From assembly GCA_002495625.1 (NCBI GenBank), contig DAGC01000004.1, positions 57,870 to 121,869 of the forward strand: a stretch of 64,000 bases of DNA, read 5' to 3'. Position 1 is the first letter of the stretch. Each line of letters opens with the position of its first letter. The stretch is from Methanobacterium sp. UBA375. GTDB lineage: Archaea > Methanobacteriota > Methanobacteria > Methanobacteriales > Methanobacteriaceae. The notes beneath the pieces are model-generated. The model saw nothing but the letters and a program-made list of their open reading frames with translations. It was not told where the DNA came from and made no database searches. Made by a program: the position numbers and the translations under genes. Below are positions 46,220 to 54,126 of this stretch, in pieces.

Positions 46220-47155
46220 ATGACCTTTGATGTGGTGGGATTCGGTGCATTGAACCTGGATAAACTCTACCAGGTGAATAAAATAGCAGGAGAAGATGAT
46301 GAATCCTTCATAAAGGATTTGAACGTATCCTGCGGTGGTAGTGCAGCCAACACCCTCATTGGACTATCCAGACTTAACCTGAAGACGGCCTTCCTTGGTA
46401 AAGTGGCACGTGACAGGGAAGGGGAAATTTTACTCCACAACCTGGAGGATGAAAGGGTAAATACAGAGGGAGTTATCATCTCACCAGAGGGGAGAAGTGG
46501 TAGTGTAATGGGCTTTGTAGATGAAGAAGGAGAAAGAGCATTATACGTTGATTCTGGAGTAAACGATGAAATAAAACTGGAAGAAATTGATCTCAACCTG
46601 GCCTTCAATACGAAGATAATGCACCTTACATCCTTTGTGGGAGATTCCATCCATGCCCAGGAAGGACTTTTAGACAAACTCCCACCCAGTGTCAAGGTCA
46701 GTTTAGACCCGGGAAGGATCTACGCTGAAAAAGGCTTGGAAGATCTTTCTGAGATCCTGGAGAGAACCGATATACTACTATTGAACCGGACGGAACTTAA
46801 ATTATTAACCCGGAATATACATAAAACAATGGAAGAAGAAATAGAATCCTTGAAAAACTTCGATATAGATATAATCGTGGTTAAACTGGGAGAAAGAGGG
46901 TGTTATGCGGTAGATGGGGAATCTTCATATTCTGTAGAGACTTTCCCGGCCAATTGCCAGGATACCACCGGTGCTGGGGATGCCTTTAATGCTGGATTCA
47001 TATTTGGATACTTAAAAGGGGAAAATCTGGAAGATTCCTGTGTTATGGGAAACTATGTGGCTGCCCAGTGTGTGGAAGACTTCGGTGGAACCACAAATCT
47101 ACCAGACGCATCAAAGTTAAAAGGTATATTAACCGATTCAAACAAAAAAAATTAA
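46220..47155 (+). CDS. PfkB-family carbohydrate kinase
   Basis: 311 residues of the ribokinase fold. The N-terminal signature is DLNVSCGGSAANTLIGLSRL and the C-terminal one is QDTTGAGDAFNAGF, which holds the catalytic Asp and the anion hole. The substrate is unknown. It sits between the formyltransferase homologue and a polyferredoxin in the eha-linked run, an unusual place for a sugar or nucleoside kinase that suggests a linked metabolic role, though no more can be said. Confidence 0.88.
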   Translation: MTFDVVGFGALNLDKLYQVNKIAGEDDESFIKDLNVSCGGSAANTLIGLSRLNLKTAFLGKVARDREGEILLHNLEDERVNTEGVIISPEGRSGSVMGFVDEEGERALYVDSGVNDEIKLEEIDLNLAFNTKIMHLTSFVGDSIHAQEGLLDKLPPSVKVSLDPGRIYAEKGLEDLSEILERTDILLLNRTELKLLTRNIHKTMEEEIESLKNFDIDIIVVKLGERGCYAVDGESSYSVETFPANCQDTTGAGDAFNAGFIFGYLKGENLEDSCVMGNYVAAQCVEDFGGTTNLPDASKLKGILTDSNKKN

Positions 47156-47191
47156 AAGACTAAAAAAATTCAGTCAAGTGATGGAGTTATT

Positions 47192-47941
47192 ATGGACGTA
47201 ACCTTCAAAAAAGATAGGAAAGACCTTCAGGGAGAAGTTAAGATTAAATCGATGGAAATGGAGCATATAGATGAGGATTTCCAGCCTGAAATTGAAGAAT
47301 GCTCCTTGAAACAGAAATTCATAACCATCTCTCCAGAATGTGTAAGATGCAATCTCTGCGCAGAGGAGTGTCCGGTGGATGCAATAGCCGGGGCCAGATC
47401 AGATAGACAGGCAAGAATCACTAATAAATGTGTTAAATGTGATATATGCGCTGAAACCTGCCCAGTTGGTGCTGTCAAAATATTAGAAACCACTTCTGAT
47501 GTAAATGATGATGTTAAATTCCGTGTGAAGGAAATAAAGGTGCCTCACCGTAAATTAAAGCTTAAAAGTATTACTGTGGATACTGAAAAGTGTAAAGGAT
47601 CCCGAGCTTGTGTTAAGTTCTGTCCCACCGGCGCCATATCCATAAAAGAAGGGAAAGCCGTGGTAAAAACCAGTTTATGTATAGGTTGTGGTGCTTGCAT
47701 TAATGTCTGTCCAGAACATGCTATAGAACTGGAAAGAGAGTTAGGACCGGTAATTAAAACCAAAAAACTCCTGATAGATCAGGAAACCTGTGTCCAGTGC
47801 CAGGTATGTGAAGAGAACTGTCCGGTGGAAGCCATAGAACTGGAAGGCGATGAAGTGGTGCTTTCTGAGGATAAATGTATATTATGTAATGTTTGTTCAA
47901 CTAAATGTCCAGTTGGAGCATTGAAACTGGAGGGGACCTAA
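47192..47941 (+). CDS. Polyferredoxin (five or six clusters)
   Basis: 249 residues with five canonical motifs, CVRCNLCAEECP, CVKCDICAETCP, CIGCGACINVCP, CVQCQVCEENCP and CILCNVCSTKCP, and one altered motif, CKGSRACVKFCP, in which the second and third cysteines are not at the usual spacing. That site may hold a [3Fe-4S] or no cluster. It follows the PfkB gene by 36 bases and is followed at once by a CBS protein; it probably exchanges electrons with the Eha complex. Confidence 0.9.
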   Translation: MDVTFKKDRKDLQGEVKIKSMEMEHIDEDFQPEIEECSLKQKFITISPECVRCNLCAEECPVDAIAGARSDRQARITNKCVKCDICAETCPVGAVKILETTSDVNDDVKFRVKEIKVPHRKLKLKSITVDTEKCKGSRACVKFCPTGAISIKEGKAVVKTSLCIGCGACINVCPEHAIELERELGPVIKTKKLLIDQETCVQCQVCEENCPVEAIELEGDEVVLSEDKCILCNVCSTKCPVGALKLEGT

Positions 47942-48577
47942 TTGAAAGTGAAAGAAATAATGGATGAAGAATTTATTTACATAACCCAGGATCAGAGTAT
48001 TGAAGAAGTATCAATAATCATGGAAAACGGGAAAAAATTCACCACACCAGTGGTGGATGAAGATATGCACCTGGTAGGGTGGATCACATCTTTTGAATTG
48101 ACTAAAGGATTACGAGAAGGAAATGAGAAGATAAGCGAAGTTATGCATTCTAAGGATAGCATCGTCCACGTCCATGAAAATAATCCCGCCCGACTGGCGG
48201 TTCTGGAGACATCCCACAATAAATTCGTGAGCATCCCGGTGTTAAATGATGATGGGGTGGTGGTAGGGGTTGTACGGTCATTCGATATAGTGGAAACCCT
48301 TTCTAAACTCTACGAAATTAAAGTGTATAAGATATTTAAGGCCATGGAACAGGAACTTAAGGGAGTAAGCTGGGATGAACTCATGGAGGCATCAGCCATC
48401 GTCACCCGCAGAAGAACTGGAGAAAATGTTACCGCAGAAGAATATGAATTCCGTATCAAAGAGGCAACCTTTGGAGAGGCAATCTGGGCAACTGGTGGCC
48501 TGGAGAAATTTTTCGTGGGACTGATTGCAATAGGACAACTGGTAACAGCCAAGAAAGTTGCCAGGGCTAGAAAATAG
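47942..48577 (+). CDS. CBS-domain protein with C-terminal extension
   Basis: 211 residues. Two CBS motifs cover about residues 1-60 (VKEIMDEEFIYITQ...LVGWITSFELT) and 65-118 (ISEVMHSKDSIVHVH...VVGVVRSFDIVETL). A C-terminal region of about 90 residues (ELKGVSWDELMEASAIVTRRRTGENVT) is not recognised. The TTG start follows the polyferredoxin stop directly and uses GGAGGGG. A ligand-sensing role for the adjacent redox proteins is plausible but inferred. Confidence 0.82.
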   Translation: MKVKEIMDEEFIYITQDQSIEEVSIIMENGKKFTTPVVDEDMHLVGWITSFELTKGLREGNEKISEVMHSKDSIVHVHENNPARLAVLETSHNKFVSIPVLNDDGVVVGVVRSFDIVETLSKLYEIKVYKIFKAMEQELKGVSWDELMEASAIVTRRRTGENVTAEEYEFRIKEATFGEAIWATGGLEKFFVGLIAIGQLVTAKKVARARK

Positions 48578-48720
48578 AATTCTGGCCTTTAATTTATTTA
48601 ATTTTCCGTGATTTAATTTATTTCATTTTTTATTAATTTCTATTTAATCTATTATTTTTTCTATTTTTATTTGATTTAATTTATTTTTCAATTTCCCGGT
48701 CATCCAAGGTTATGTAACCA
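48578..48720 (+). terminator. T-rich terminator region after the eha-linked genes
   Basis: After the CBS stop there is a stretch dominated by T, with many runs of four to six T between about 48601 and 48690. Repeated T runs of this kind end transcription in archaea without a hairpin. No gene is seen in the 253-base gap. Confidence 0.5.
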
Positions 48721-48737
48721 TAATTTATTTAAACATC

Positions 48738-48747
48738 ACAATTGTTA
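48738..48747 (+). promoter_or_regulatory. Palindromic site ACAATTGT before the metB-like gene
   Basis: ACAATTGTTA lies about 85 bases before the ATG. The palindromic core (48738-48745) matches the TAACAATTGTTA element found before four other sulfur-related genes; the left outer bases (ATC) do not match, so this is the weakest copy. A+T-rich TATA-like sequences flank it on both sides. Confidence 0.5.
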
Positions 48748-48830
48748 TATTTATATGGTAAGTGGTCTAATTTTATAAATACCATCAAATTTCTATTTCT
48801 ATATTTTAGAAAAATCCAGGAGTTTTAACC

Positions 48831-49973
48831 ATGAGATTCAATACAAAATCAGTACATAGTGGAAGAAAGCCCGATCCTGTTACAGGAGCAATTTCCACAC
48901 CCATATATCAGACTTCTACCTTTCTGTTTGAAGATTTCGACAAACCAAGGGAATGTGATTATTCCCGGACTAACAATCCAAATAGACTAGCCCTGGGCAG
49001 AGCTATTGCCGACTTAGAGGGAGGCCATCAGGGATTCATATTTGCCAGTGGTATGGCTGCAGTAACCACAGCTATTCATCTACTTAAAGCTGGTGATCAT
49101 GTTATATCCTGTGACGATCTATACGGGGGTTCCCATAGACTTTTCTCAGAGATAATAACCAAATTTGGGATAGAATTTACCTTCCTGAGGCTGGATGAGG
49201 AACAAAAACTACGGGATGCCATAAAACCCAACACAAAGATGATATGGATAGAAACACCATCCAACCCCCTTTTAAATATTACAGACCTGGAAATGGTCTC
49301 CCGGGTTGCCAGTGAGCATGAAATATTAACTGTCTGCGATAACACATTCTCCACCCCCTACTTCCTGAGGCCCATAGAATACGGCATCGATCTGGTGCTT
49401 CACTCCACCACAAAATACCTGAATGGGCACTGTGACGTTATAGGAGGGGCTATAGTTACCACCACAGAAAAACTTTCCGAGGAAATCCAATTCCTGCTCA
49501 ATGGTATGGGCACCAACGCCTCACCTTTTGACTCCTGGCTGGTTTTAAGGGGTATTAAAACCCTACCAGTACGGATGGACAGGCACGCAGAAAGTTCCAT
49601 GAAAATAGCCCGATACCTGGATGAGCATCCCCGTGTCAAGGAAGTTTTCTATCCCGGGCTAACTTCACACCCGGGCCATGAAATAGCAAAAAAACAGATG
49701 GATGGATACGGTGGAGTGGTTTCATTTAGAATCGAGGGGGAAGTCCCGGAATTCCTTAGGAAACTGGAAATATTCTATCTGGCAGAGTCCCTTGGAGGGG
49801 CTGATTCTCTGGTAGAACACGCAGCCACCATGAGCCATGCATCTATGAACGAGGAAGCACGTATAAAAGCAGGTATCACCGATGATTTAATCCGTCTATC
49901 TATAGGATTGGAGGATGTTGAAGACCTTATAGGGGATTTAGAGAAGGCGTTGGGTAGATCTAAAACTGGATAA
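48831..49973 (+). CDS. Cystathionine gamma-synthase/lyase-type PLP enzyme
   Basis: 380 residues of the Cys/Met-metabolism PLP family. PIYQTSTFLFEDFDKPRECDYSRTNNPNR, FASGMAAVTTAIHLLKAGDHV and the PLP-lysine motif LHSTTKYLNGHCD are present. The length and motifs fit MetB (cystathionine gamma-synthase) or a gamma-lyase rather than the longer OAH sulfhydrylase, which is encoded separately at 60367-61674. The direction of the reaction, synthesis or cleavage of cystathionine, cannot be decided. It lies in one transcript with the radical SAM gene and has a sulfur-type palindrome upstream. Confidence 0.88.
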   Translation: MRFNTKSVHSGRKPDPVTGAISTPIYQTSTFLFEDFDKPRECDYSRTNNPNRLALGRAIADLEGGHQGFIFASGMAAVTTAIHLLKAGDHVISCDDLYGGSHRLFSEIITKFGIEFTFLRLDEEQKLRDAIKPNTKMIWIETPSNPLLNITDLEMVSRVASEHEILTVCDNTFSTPYFLRPIEYGIDLVLHSTTKYLNGHCDVIGGAIVTTTEKLSEEIQFLLNGMGTNASPFDSWLVLRGIKTLPVRMDRHAESSMKIARYLDEHPRVKEVFYPGLTSHPGHEIAKKQMDGYGGVVSFRIEGEVPEFLRKLEIFYLAESLGGADSLVEHAATMSHASMNEEARIKAGITDDLIRLSIGLEDVEDLIGDLEKALGRSKTG

Positions 49974-50001
49974 ATGATTAAGTACAGATCTAAAAGAAGT
50001 G

Positions 50002-51174
50002 ATGTCAACTTTGAAGGCTAAAACCAGAAATAAGATAGAGTTACTCTGCAGGGGAATAAGAGTAGATGAAAATGAGCCCTACTTTAGAGAGATAGTGCCT
50101 GAAAAATACGCCGAAGGCGGTAAATCCCGGGCAGGAGTAGCCGGCAGTGGAAAATCTTTTCTAATAGAAGGTGAAGAATCCTGTAACATCGGAGTTCTCC
50201 AGCCCTACCTTTCCGAGTCGCCCTATGAATTTAAAATAATAGATAACCAGGGATGGATCCTGAAAGATGGTGGGAAGGTTACCAGGGCCACGTTGAGGGA
50301 GCCTCAATGGCTCAACACACCCATAAGAGATAAAATTCAGCTACATGGGGGGGATAGCCTGGCCACCGCACTTTCCAATTTCTGTATTTATAAAGGGCAG
50401 GGTCAGGGCTGTAAATTCTGCATCATAGATGTGGGTAAAGATGTGGTTTTCCAGAAACCCGCCGAAATCGCCCGATCAATAGAAACCATAGAAAAAAACC
50501 CTGGACTGCGGACATGTATCGATATAGAGGATAAATACAACCCGGATCTCGAAAGTAAAGATCTTTTAAGGAGAAGCACGATAATAAAACCTGGGGATAT
50601 TAATATAAACGCTGGAAAACTTCCAGATGAATCCCGGTTATATGAAGATACCATTTCCCAGATAAGGGAGGTGAGCAAACTACCTATCTTTATAGAGATC
50701 GGCCCGGTGAGTAAGGACAAGATTGAAAGGCTCCATTCGGTGGGTACCGATGCCATGAGCTTCAACCTGGAAGTTTACTTGGGATCCGCTCGCAAAGAGG
50801 TGATACCAGGTAAAGCAAGGGAAAACAAACTAGAGGATTATTTCAAGGCCATGCGAACCGCTACCGATATTCTGGGTGATAATCAGGTCAGTTCCTGGAT
50901 ACTGATCGGCCTGGAGCCGCCAGATTCGACCATTGAGGGGATGCGGAAGATAGCAGAAGCAGGAGCTATCCCTCTGCCAAAGCCTTTCCGTCCATTATAC
51001 GGTGCTGATTTTGAGAAACATAAACCTCCTACAGTGGAGGATGCGGGTAAGATTTACACGGAATGGCTGGATATAATCAGAGAGTGCGGTTTAAACCCCT
51101 CTAAAGCACTGGCTGGGTGTGTCCGGTGTGGGGCCTGTTTCCCCATAAAAGAATTGATGAAATATGGGATATGA
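50002..51174 (+). CDS. Radical SAM protein with CX8CX2C motif
   Basis: About 390 residues. Its cluster motif is FCIYKGQGQGCKFC, which is C-x8-C-x2-C rather than C-x3-C-x2-C. LHGGDSLATALSNF before it and IGLEPPDSTIEGMRKIAEAGAIPLPKPFRPLYG near the end recall, from memory, the MSMEG_0568-type radical SAM group. CVRCGACFP at the C-terminus could bind a second metal site. The function is unknown. It starts 28 bases after the metB-like gene, so a role in sulfur or amino-acid metabolism is likely. The start is uncertain: ATG 50002 or TTG 50011, which is better spaced from AAGTGAT. Confidence 0.8.
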   Translation: MSTLKAKTRNKIELLCRGIRVDENEPYFREIVPEKYAEGGKSRAGVAGSGKSFLIEGEESCNIGVLQPYLSESPYEFKIIDNQGWILKDGGKVTRATLREPQWLNTPIRDKIQLHGGDSLATALSNFCIYKGQGQGCKFCIIDVGKDVVFQKPAEIARSIETIEKNPGLRTCIDIEDKYNPDLESKDLLRRSTIIKPGDININAGKLPDESRLYEDTISQIREVSKLPIFIEIGPVSKDKIERLHSVGTDAMSFNLEVYLGSARKEVIPGKARENKLEDYFKAMRTATDILGDNQVSSWILIGLEPPDSTIEGMRKIAEAGAIPLPKPFRPLYGADFEKHKPPTVEDAGKIYTEWLDIIRECGLNPSKALAGCVRCGACFPIKELMKYGI

Positions 51175-51258
51175 AGAGGTAATTAATTAATAAACAATTA
51201 TTCTATTTAAATTCCGGGCTTAAACAATCAAGTAAATATTTATAAATGAATATCTATA

Positions 51259-51270
51259 TAACAATTGTTA
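51259..51270 (+). promoter_or_regulatory. Palindromic operator TAACAATTGTTA before thiI
   Basis: A perfect 12-base palindrome directly after the TATA-like CTATATA (51254-51260), about 140 bases before the thiI ATG. A second TATA candidate (TTTATAAAT) lies at 51239-51247, which would put transcription start inside the palindrome. The rest of the 233-base gap is A+T-rich. Confidence 0.65.
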
Positions 51271-51407
51271 ATTCAAATTTATGTGTTGATAGTAGTTGAT
51301 TTAATGTAGTTGATGGGGAAAGTAAAAACACCACGGAATGGGAAAATGATAAAAAAACCGGCAGATATAAAAAAACAACGATCAAATTCTAAAATCAGGA
51401 GTATAAA

Positions 51408-52571
51408 ATGACTGAAGCAGTGTCTCTAAGACCCATCATAGTAAGATACGGGGAGATAGGAATAAAAAGCCCCCGAGTTAGAAGCAGATTCGAGAGAAGA
51501 CTCATCTCCAACATCAAAAATGTTATCCCGGGAGATATAACCATAAAACAGGGAAGGATATTCCTATTTCCAGAAAACCACGATGAAGCACTGGAATCCT
51601 TGGGAAAGATATTTGGAGTGGTTTCCTACAGTCCTACAGTGAAGACAACCACCGATTATGACTCCATAAAGGAGACACTCCAGAGTTACGTCCAGGAACT
51701 TGTCCATGAAGAACTATTTTCCCCAGAACAAAGCTTCGCCATCCGCTGCCGTAGAGTAGGTGAACACGACTTCACCAGTCAGGAAATGGCTGCCTACTGT
51801 GGTGCAGTGGTGGTGGATGAGATCTGTGCTCCGGTAGACCTGTCAAACCCAGAATTCAAGATATTTGTAGAAGTAAGGGATGATGAAACCTACATATTCC
51901 ACCAAAAAATCCCGGGACTGGGAGGATTACCCATTGGAACCCAGGGAAGAGTGGTGGCCCTGGTATCAGGGGGTCAGGACTCTCCAGTCGCCACGTTCCT
52001 CATGATGAAGAGGGGCTGCGCAGTGACCATCCTACACTTCAACAACTACCCCTACACCGGAGGATCGCTAGATAAGATCACTAAAATAGTTCGAAAACTC
52101 AAAGAATATTCCTCTGGGTCTAAATTGAACTTCTACACCGTTAACTATGGTGAATATCTGAAGAAAGCCGTGGAGGAAGGACCGCCCCGGATGACCTGTG
52201 TACTGTGTAAAAGTGGAATGTACCAGGTAGCTGAGAAACTGGCCAAAAAGGAGGGTGCCCTGGCCATCGTTGACGGTAGCAGTATGGGTCAGGTGGCATC
52301 CCAGACATTACCCAACATCCTGGCCACCCGTCACTGTACAGATATGCCGGTGTTAAGTCCCCTGATAGGACTGGATAAGGTGGAGATACAGAACATAGCC
52401 GAGAAGATAGGTACGCTTCCGATTTCAATATTACCAGACAGTGGCTGCTCTGCAGCACCCAAACACCCAGAGACCAACGCCGTGTTAGAAAAGGTTCTCG
52501 AGACACATGAAAAACTCGACTTGGGTGAGGAGCTGGAGAAAGTTTTCGAGACACTGGAAGCGAATTCATAA
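51408..52571 (+). CDS. thiI: tRNA 4-thiouridine synthase ThiI
   Basis: 387 residues: an N-terminal ferredoxin-like and THUMP region (about 1-170) and a PP-loop ATPase with SGGQDS at residues 187-192. There is no rhodanese domain; instead Cys264 and Cys267 (TCVLC) form the CxxC pair known from methanogen ThiI, which can use an iron-sulfur cluster or sulfide. It makes 4-thiouridine in tRNA. ATG 51408 follows AGGAG. A TAACAATTGTTA palindrome lies in its promoter. Confidence 0.94.
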   Translation: MTEAVSLRPIIVRYGEIGIKSPRVRSRFERRLISNIKNVIPGDITIKQGRIFLFPENHDEALESLGKIFGVVSYSPTVKTTTDYDSIKETLQSYVQELVHEELFSPEQSFAIRCRRVGEHDFTSQEMAAYCGAVVVDEICAPVDLSNPEFKIFVEVRDDETYIFHQKIPGLGGLPIGTQGRVVALVSGGQDSPVATFLMMKRGCAVTILHFNNYPYTGGSLDKITKIVRKLKEYSSGSKLNFYTVNYGEYLKKAVEEGPPRMTCVLCKSGMYQVAEKLAKKEGALAIVDGSSMGQVASQTLPNILATRHCTDMPVLSPLIGLDKVEIQNIAEKIGTLPISILPDSGCSAAPKHPETNAVLEKVLETHEKLDLGEELEKVFETLEANS

Positions 52572-52588
52572 TTTTTTTGAAATATTAA

Positions 52589-52602
52589 TTAACAATTGTT
52601 AA
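52589..52602 (+). promoter_or_regulatory. Palindromic operator TTAACAATTGTTAA before thi4
   Basis: A perfect 14-base palindrome preceded by AATATTAA, 33 bases before the thi4 ATG. It lies in the short gap between thiI and thi4, so thi4 probably has its own regulated promoter. Confidence 0.65.
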
Positions 52603-52634
52603 AAAAAAATAATATAGTGAAGGAGGTATAGAAC

Positions 52635-53462
52635 ATGGAGATATTTTCGAAAGTCTCAGAAAAAGATGTAACTAAAGCCATAGTATCTGGATTTGCAGAG
52701 GAATTCCTGGATTATATAGAAAGTGACGTAATAATAATCGGAGCCGGTCCCAGCGGCCTTATCGCGGCTAAAAGACTGGCCGAAAAAGGAGTTAAAACGT
52801 TGATCATCGAAAGTAACAACTATCTGGGAGGGGGTTTCTGGATAGGAGGTTACCTGATGAACAAACTCACTGTGAGAGAACCAGGTCAGAAGATCTTAGA
52901 TGAGATAGGCTGCCCCTATGAAAAAGTCCAGGACGGACTCTACGTAGCAGACGGACCCCACGCATGTTCAAAACTCATAGCCAGTGCCCTTGATGCCGGG
53001 GCAAAAGTTATAAACATGACCAAATTCGATGACGTGGTGATCAGGGAAGACAGAGTAGGAGGGGTAGTTATAAACTGGACTCCAGTATCCGCACTTCCAA
53101 GGGCCATAACCTGCGTCGACCCGGTGGCCATAGAATCCAAACTGGTGATAGACGCCACAGGCCACGATGCTGTAGTGGTCAAATCCCTTGAAGAAAGGGG
53201 TTTAGTTGACACCGCAGGATTCCAGGGTATGTGGGTGGAAAAATCAGAGGATGCAGTGGTAGAAAACACCCAGGAAGTATACCCCGGACTCATCGTAACT
53301 GGAATGGCAGTGGCCACCACCTACGGAAGTCCCAGGATGGGTCCCACCTTCGGTGGCATGCTCTTATCAGGAGAAAAAGCTGCAGAAGTGGCTGTTGATA
53401 AATTAAAATCTAAAATTGGAGTAAAAGCGTCAGAGTCTGCTAAGATAAATGGGTCTAAATAA
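52635..53462 (+). CDS. thi4: Thiamine thiazole synthase Thi4
   Basis: 275 residues. VIIIGAGPSGLIAAKRLAEKG binds the adenine nucleotide, ESNNYLGGGFWIGGYLMN and MGPTFGGMLLSGEKAAE are Thi4 signatures. It makes the thiazole part of thiamine from NAD and glycine. Cys160 (AITCVDP) aligns by eye with the cysteine that donates sulfur in yeast and plant Thi4; Methanocaldococcus Thi4 has His there and uses sulfide. This copy may therefore be of the cysteine type. AAGGAGG precedes the ATG. The last codons lie in a small direct repeat. Confidence 0.93.
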   Translation: MEIFSKVSEKDVTKAIVSGFAEEFLDYIESDVIIIGAGPSGLIAAKRLAEKGVKTLIIESNNYLGGGFWIGGYLMNKLTVREPGQKILDEIGCPYEKVQDGLYVADGPHACSKLIASALDAGAKVINMTKFDDVVIREDRVGGVVINWTPVSALPRAITCVDPVAIESKLVIDATGHDAVVVKSLEERGLVDTAGFQGMWVEKSEDAVVENTQEVYPGLIVTGMAVATTYGSPRMGPTFGGMLLSGEKAAEVAVDKLKSKIGVKASESAKINGSK

Positions 53463-53522
53463 AAGTTGGCCAAGATAATGGATATAAATGAAGTCAGCTA
53501 AGATATGTAGATATAAATAAAA
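53435..53522 (+). repeat. Three imperfect direct repeats at the end of thi4
   Basis: Copies resembling GTCAGCTAAGATA-TG--TATAAATAAA start at 53435, 53465 and 53493 and are 28-30 bases long. The first forms the last codons of thi4 (ESAKINGSK); the others are intergenic. Confidence 0.6.
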
Positions 53523-53603
53523 ATTTTTCATTTACTTTTTTTATAAGAGATAATTAGAGAAAAATTTTTATTTTTAGAGAAACTATAGTCAATAGTGATT
53601 TAT

Positions 53604-54053
53604 ATGAATTCTTCTGTACAAGTAATAGCAGTTTCTACAAGTGAAGTAAAGCATCAAAAAAAGATCAACGTAGATAAGGGAGTTTTAAAGGAAAATTTCG
53701 GTATTATAGGTGATGTGCATGGTGACAGCAACACTCACCGGCAAATCAGTCTTTTAAGTATAGAAAGTATAGGTAAAATGCGTGATCTTGGATTGAATGT
53801 GAATCCAGGTGATTTTGGAGAGAATATAACCACCAAGGGAATAGATCTCCCCTCTATTCCAGTAGGCACCCGGCTGTCAGTAGGTGGTGATATCCTTTTG
53901 GAGGTCACCCAGATTGGAAAAGAATGCCTCGAACCCTGTGCTATAGGCCGGGAAGTGGGAAAATGTGTCATGCCCATTGAGGGTATATTCGCCCGAGTTA
54001 TAAAGGGTGGAGAAGTCAAAGCAGGGGATAAAATAGAAGTACTAAAGAATTAA
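53604..54053 (+). CDS. MOSC-domain protein
   Basis: 149 residues that form one MOSC domain: NFGIIGDVHGDSNTHRQISLLSIESI, GDFGENITTKGIDLPSIPVGT and the conserved cysteine in IGKECLEPCAIGREVGKCVMP. MOSC proteins of this size bind molybdenum cofactor or carry persulfide sulfur. Its place among sulfur genes fits the second role, but no test is possible here. ATG 53604 is chosen because TAGTGAT just precedes it. Confidence 0.88.
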   Translation: MNSSVQVIAVSTSEVKHQKKINVDKGVLKENFGIIGDVHGDSNTHRQISLLSIESIGKMRDLGLNVNPGDFGENITTKGIDLPSIPVGTRLSVGGDILLEVTQIGKECLEPCAIGREVGKCVMPIEGIFARVIKGGEVKAGDKIEVLKN

Positions 54054-54126
54054 TTTTCATTTATGAACATATGGAAGGGTTATTAGGACATTGGAAGGTT
54101 ATTAAAACATTGTAGGAGATAACAAA

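Noticed and set aside
52572..52634. TPP riboswitch before thi4
   Set aside because: The gap is only 63 bases and A+T-rich, and it holds a palindrome; no conserved TPP-binding motif is visible.
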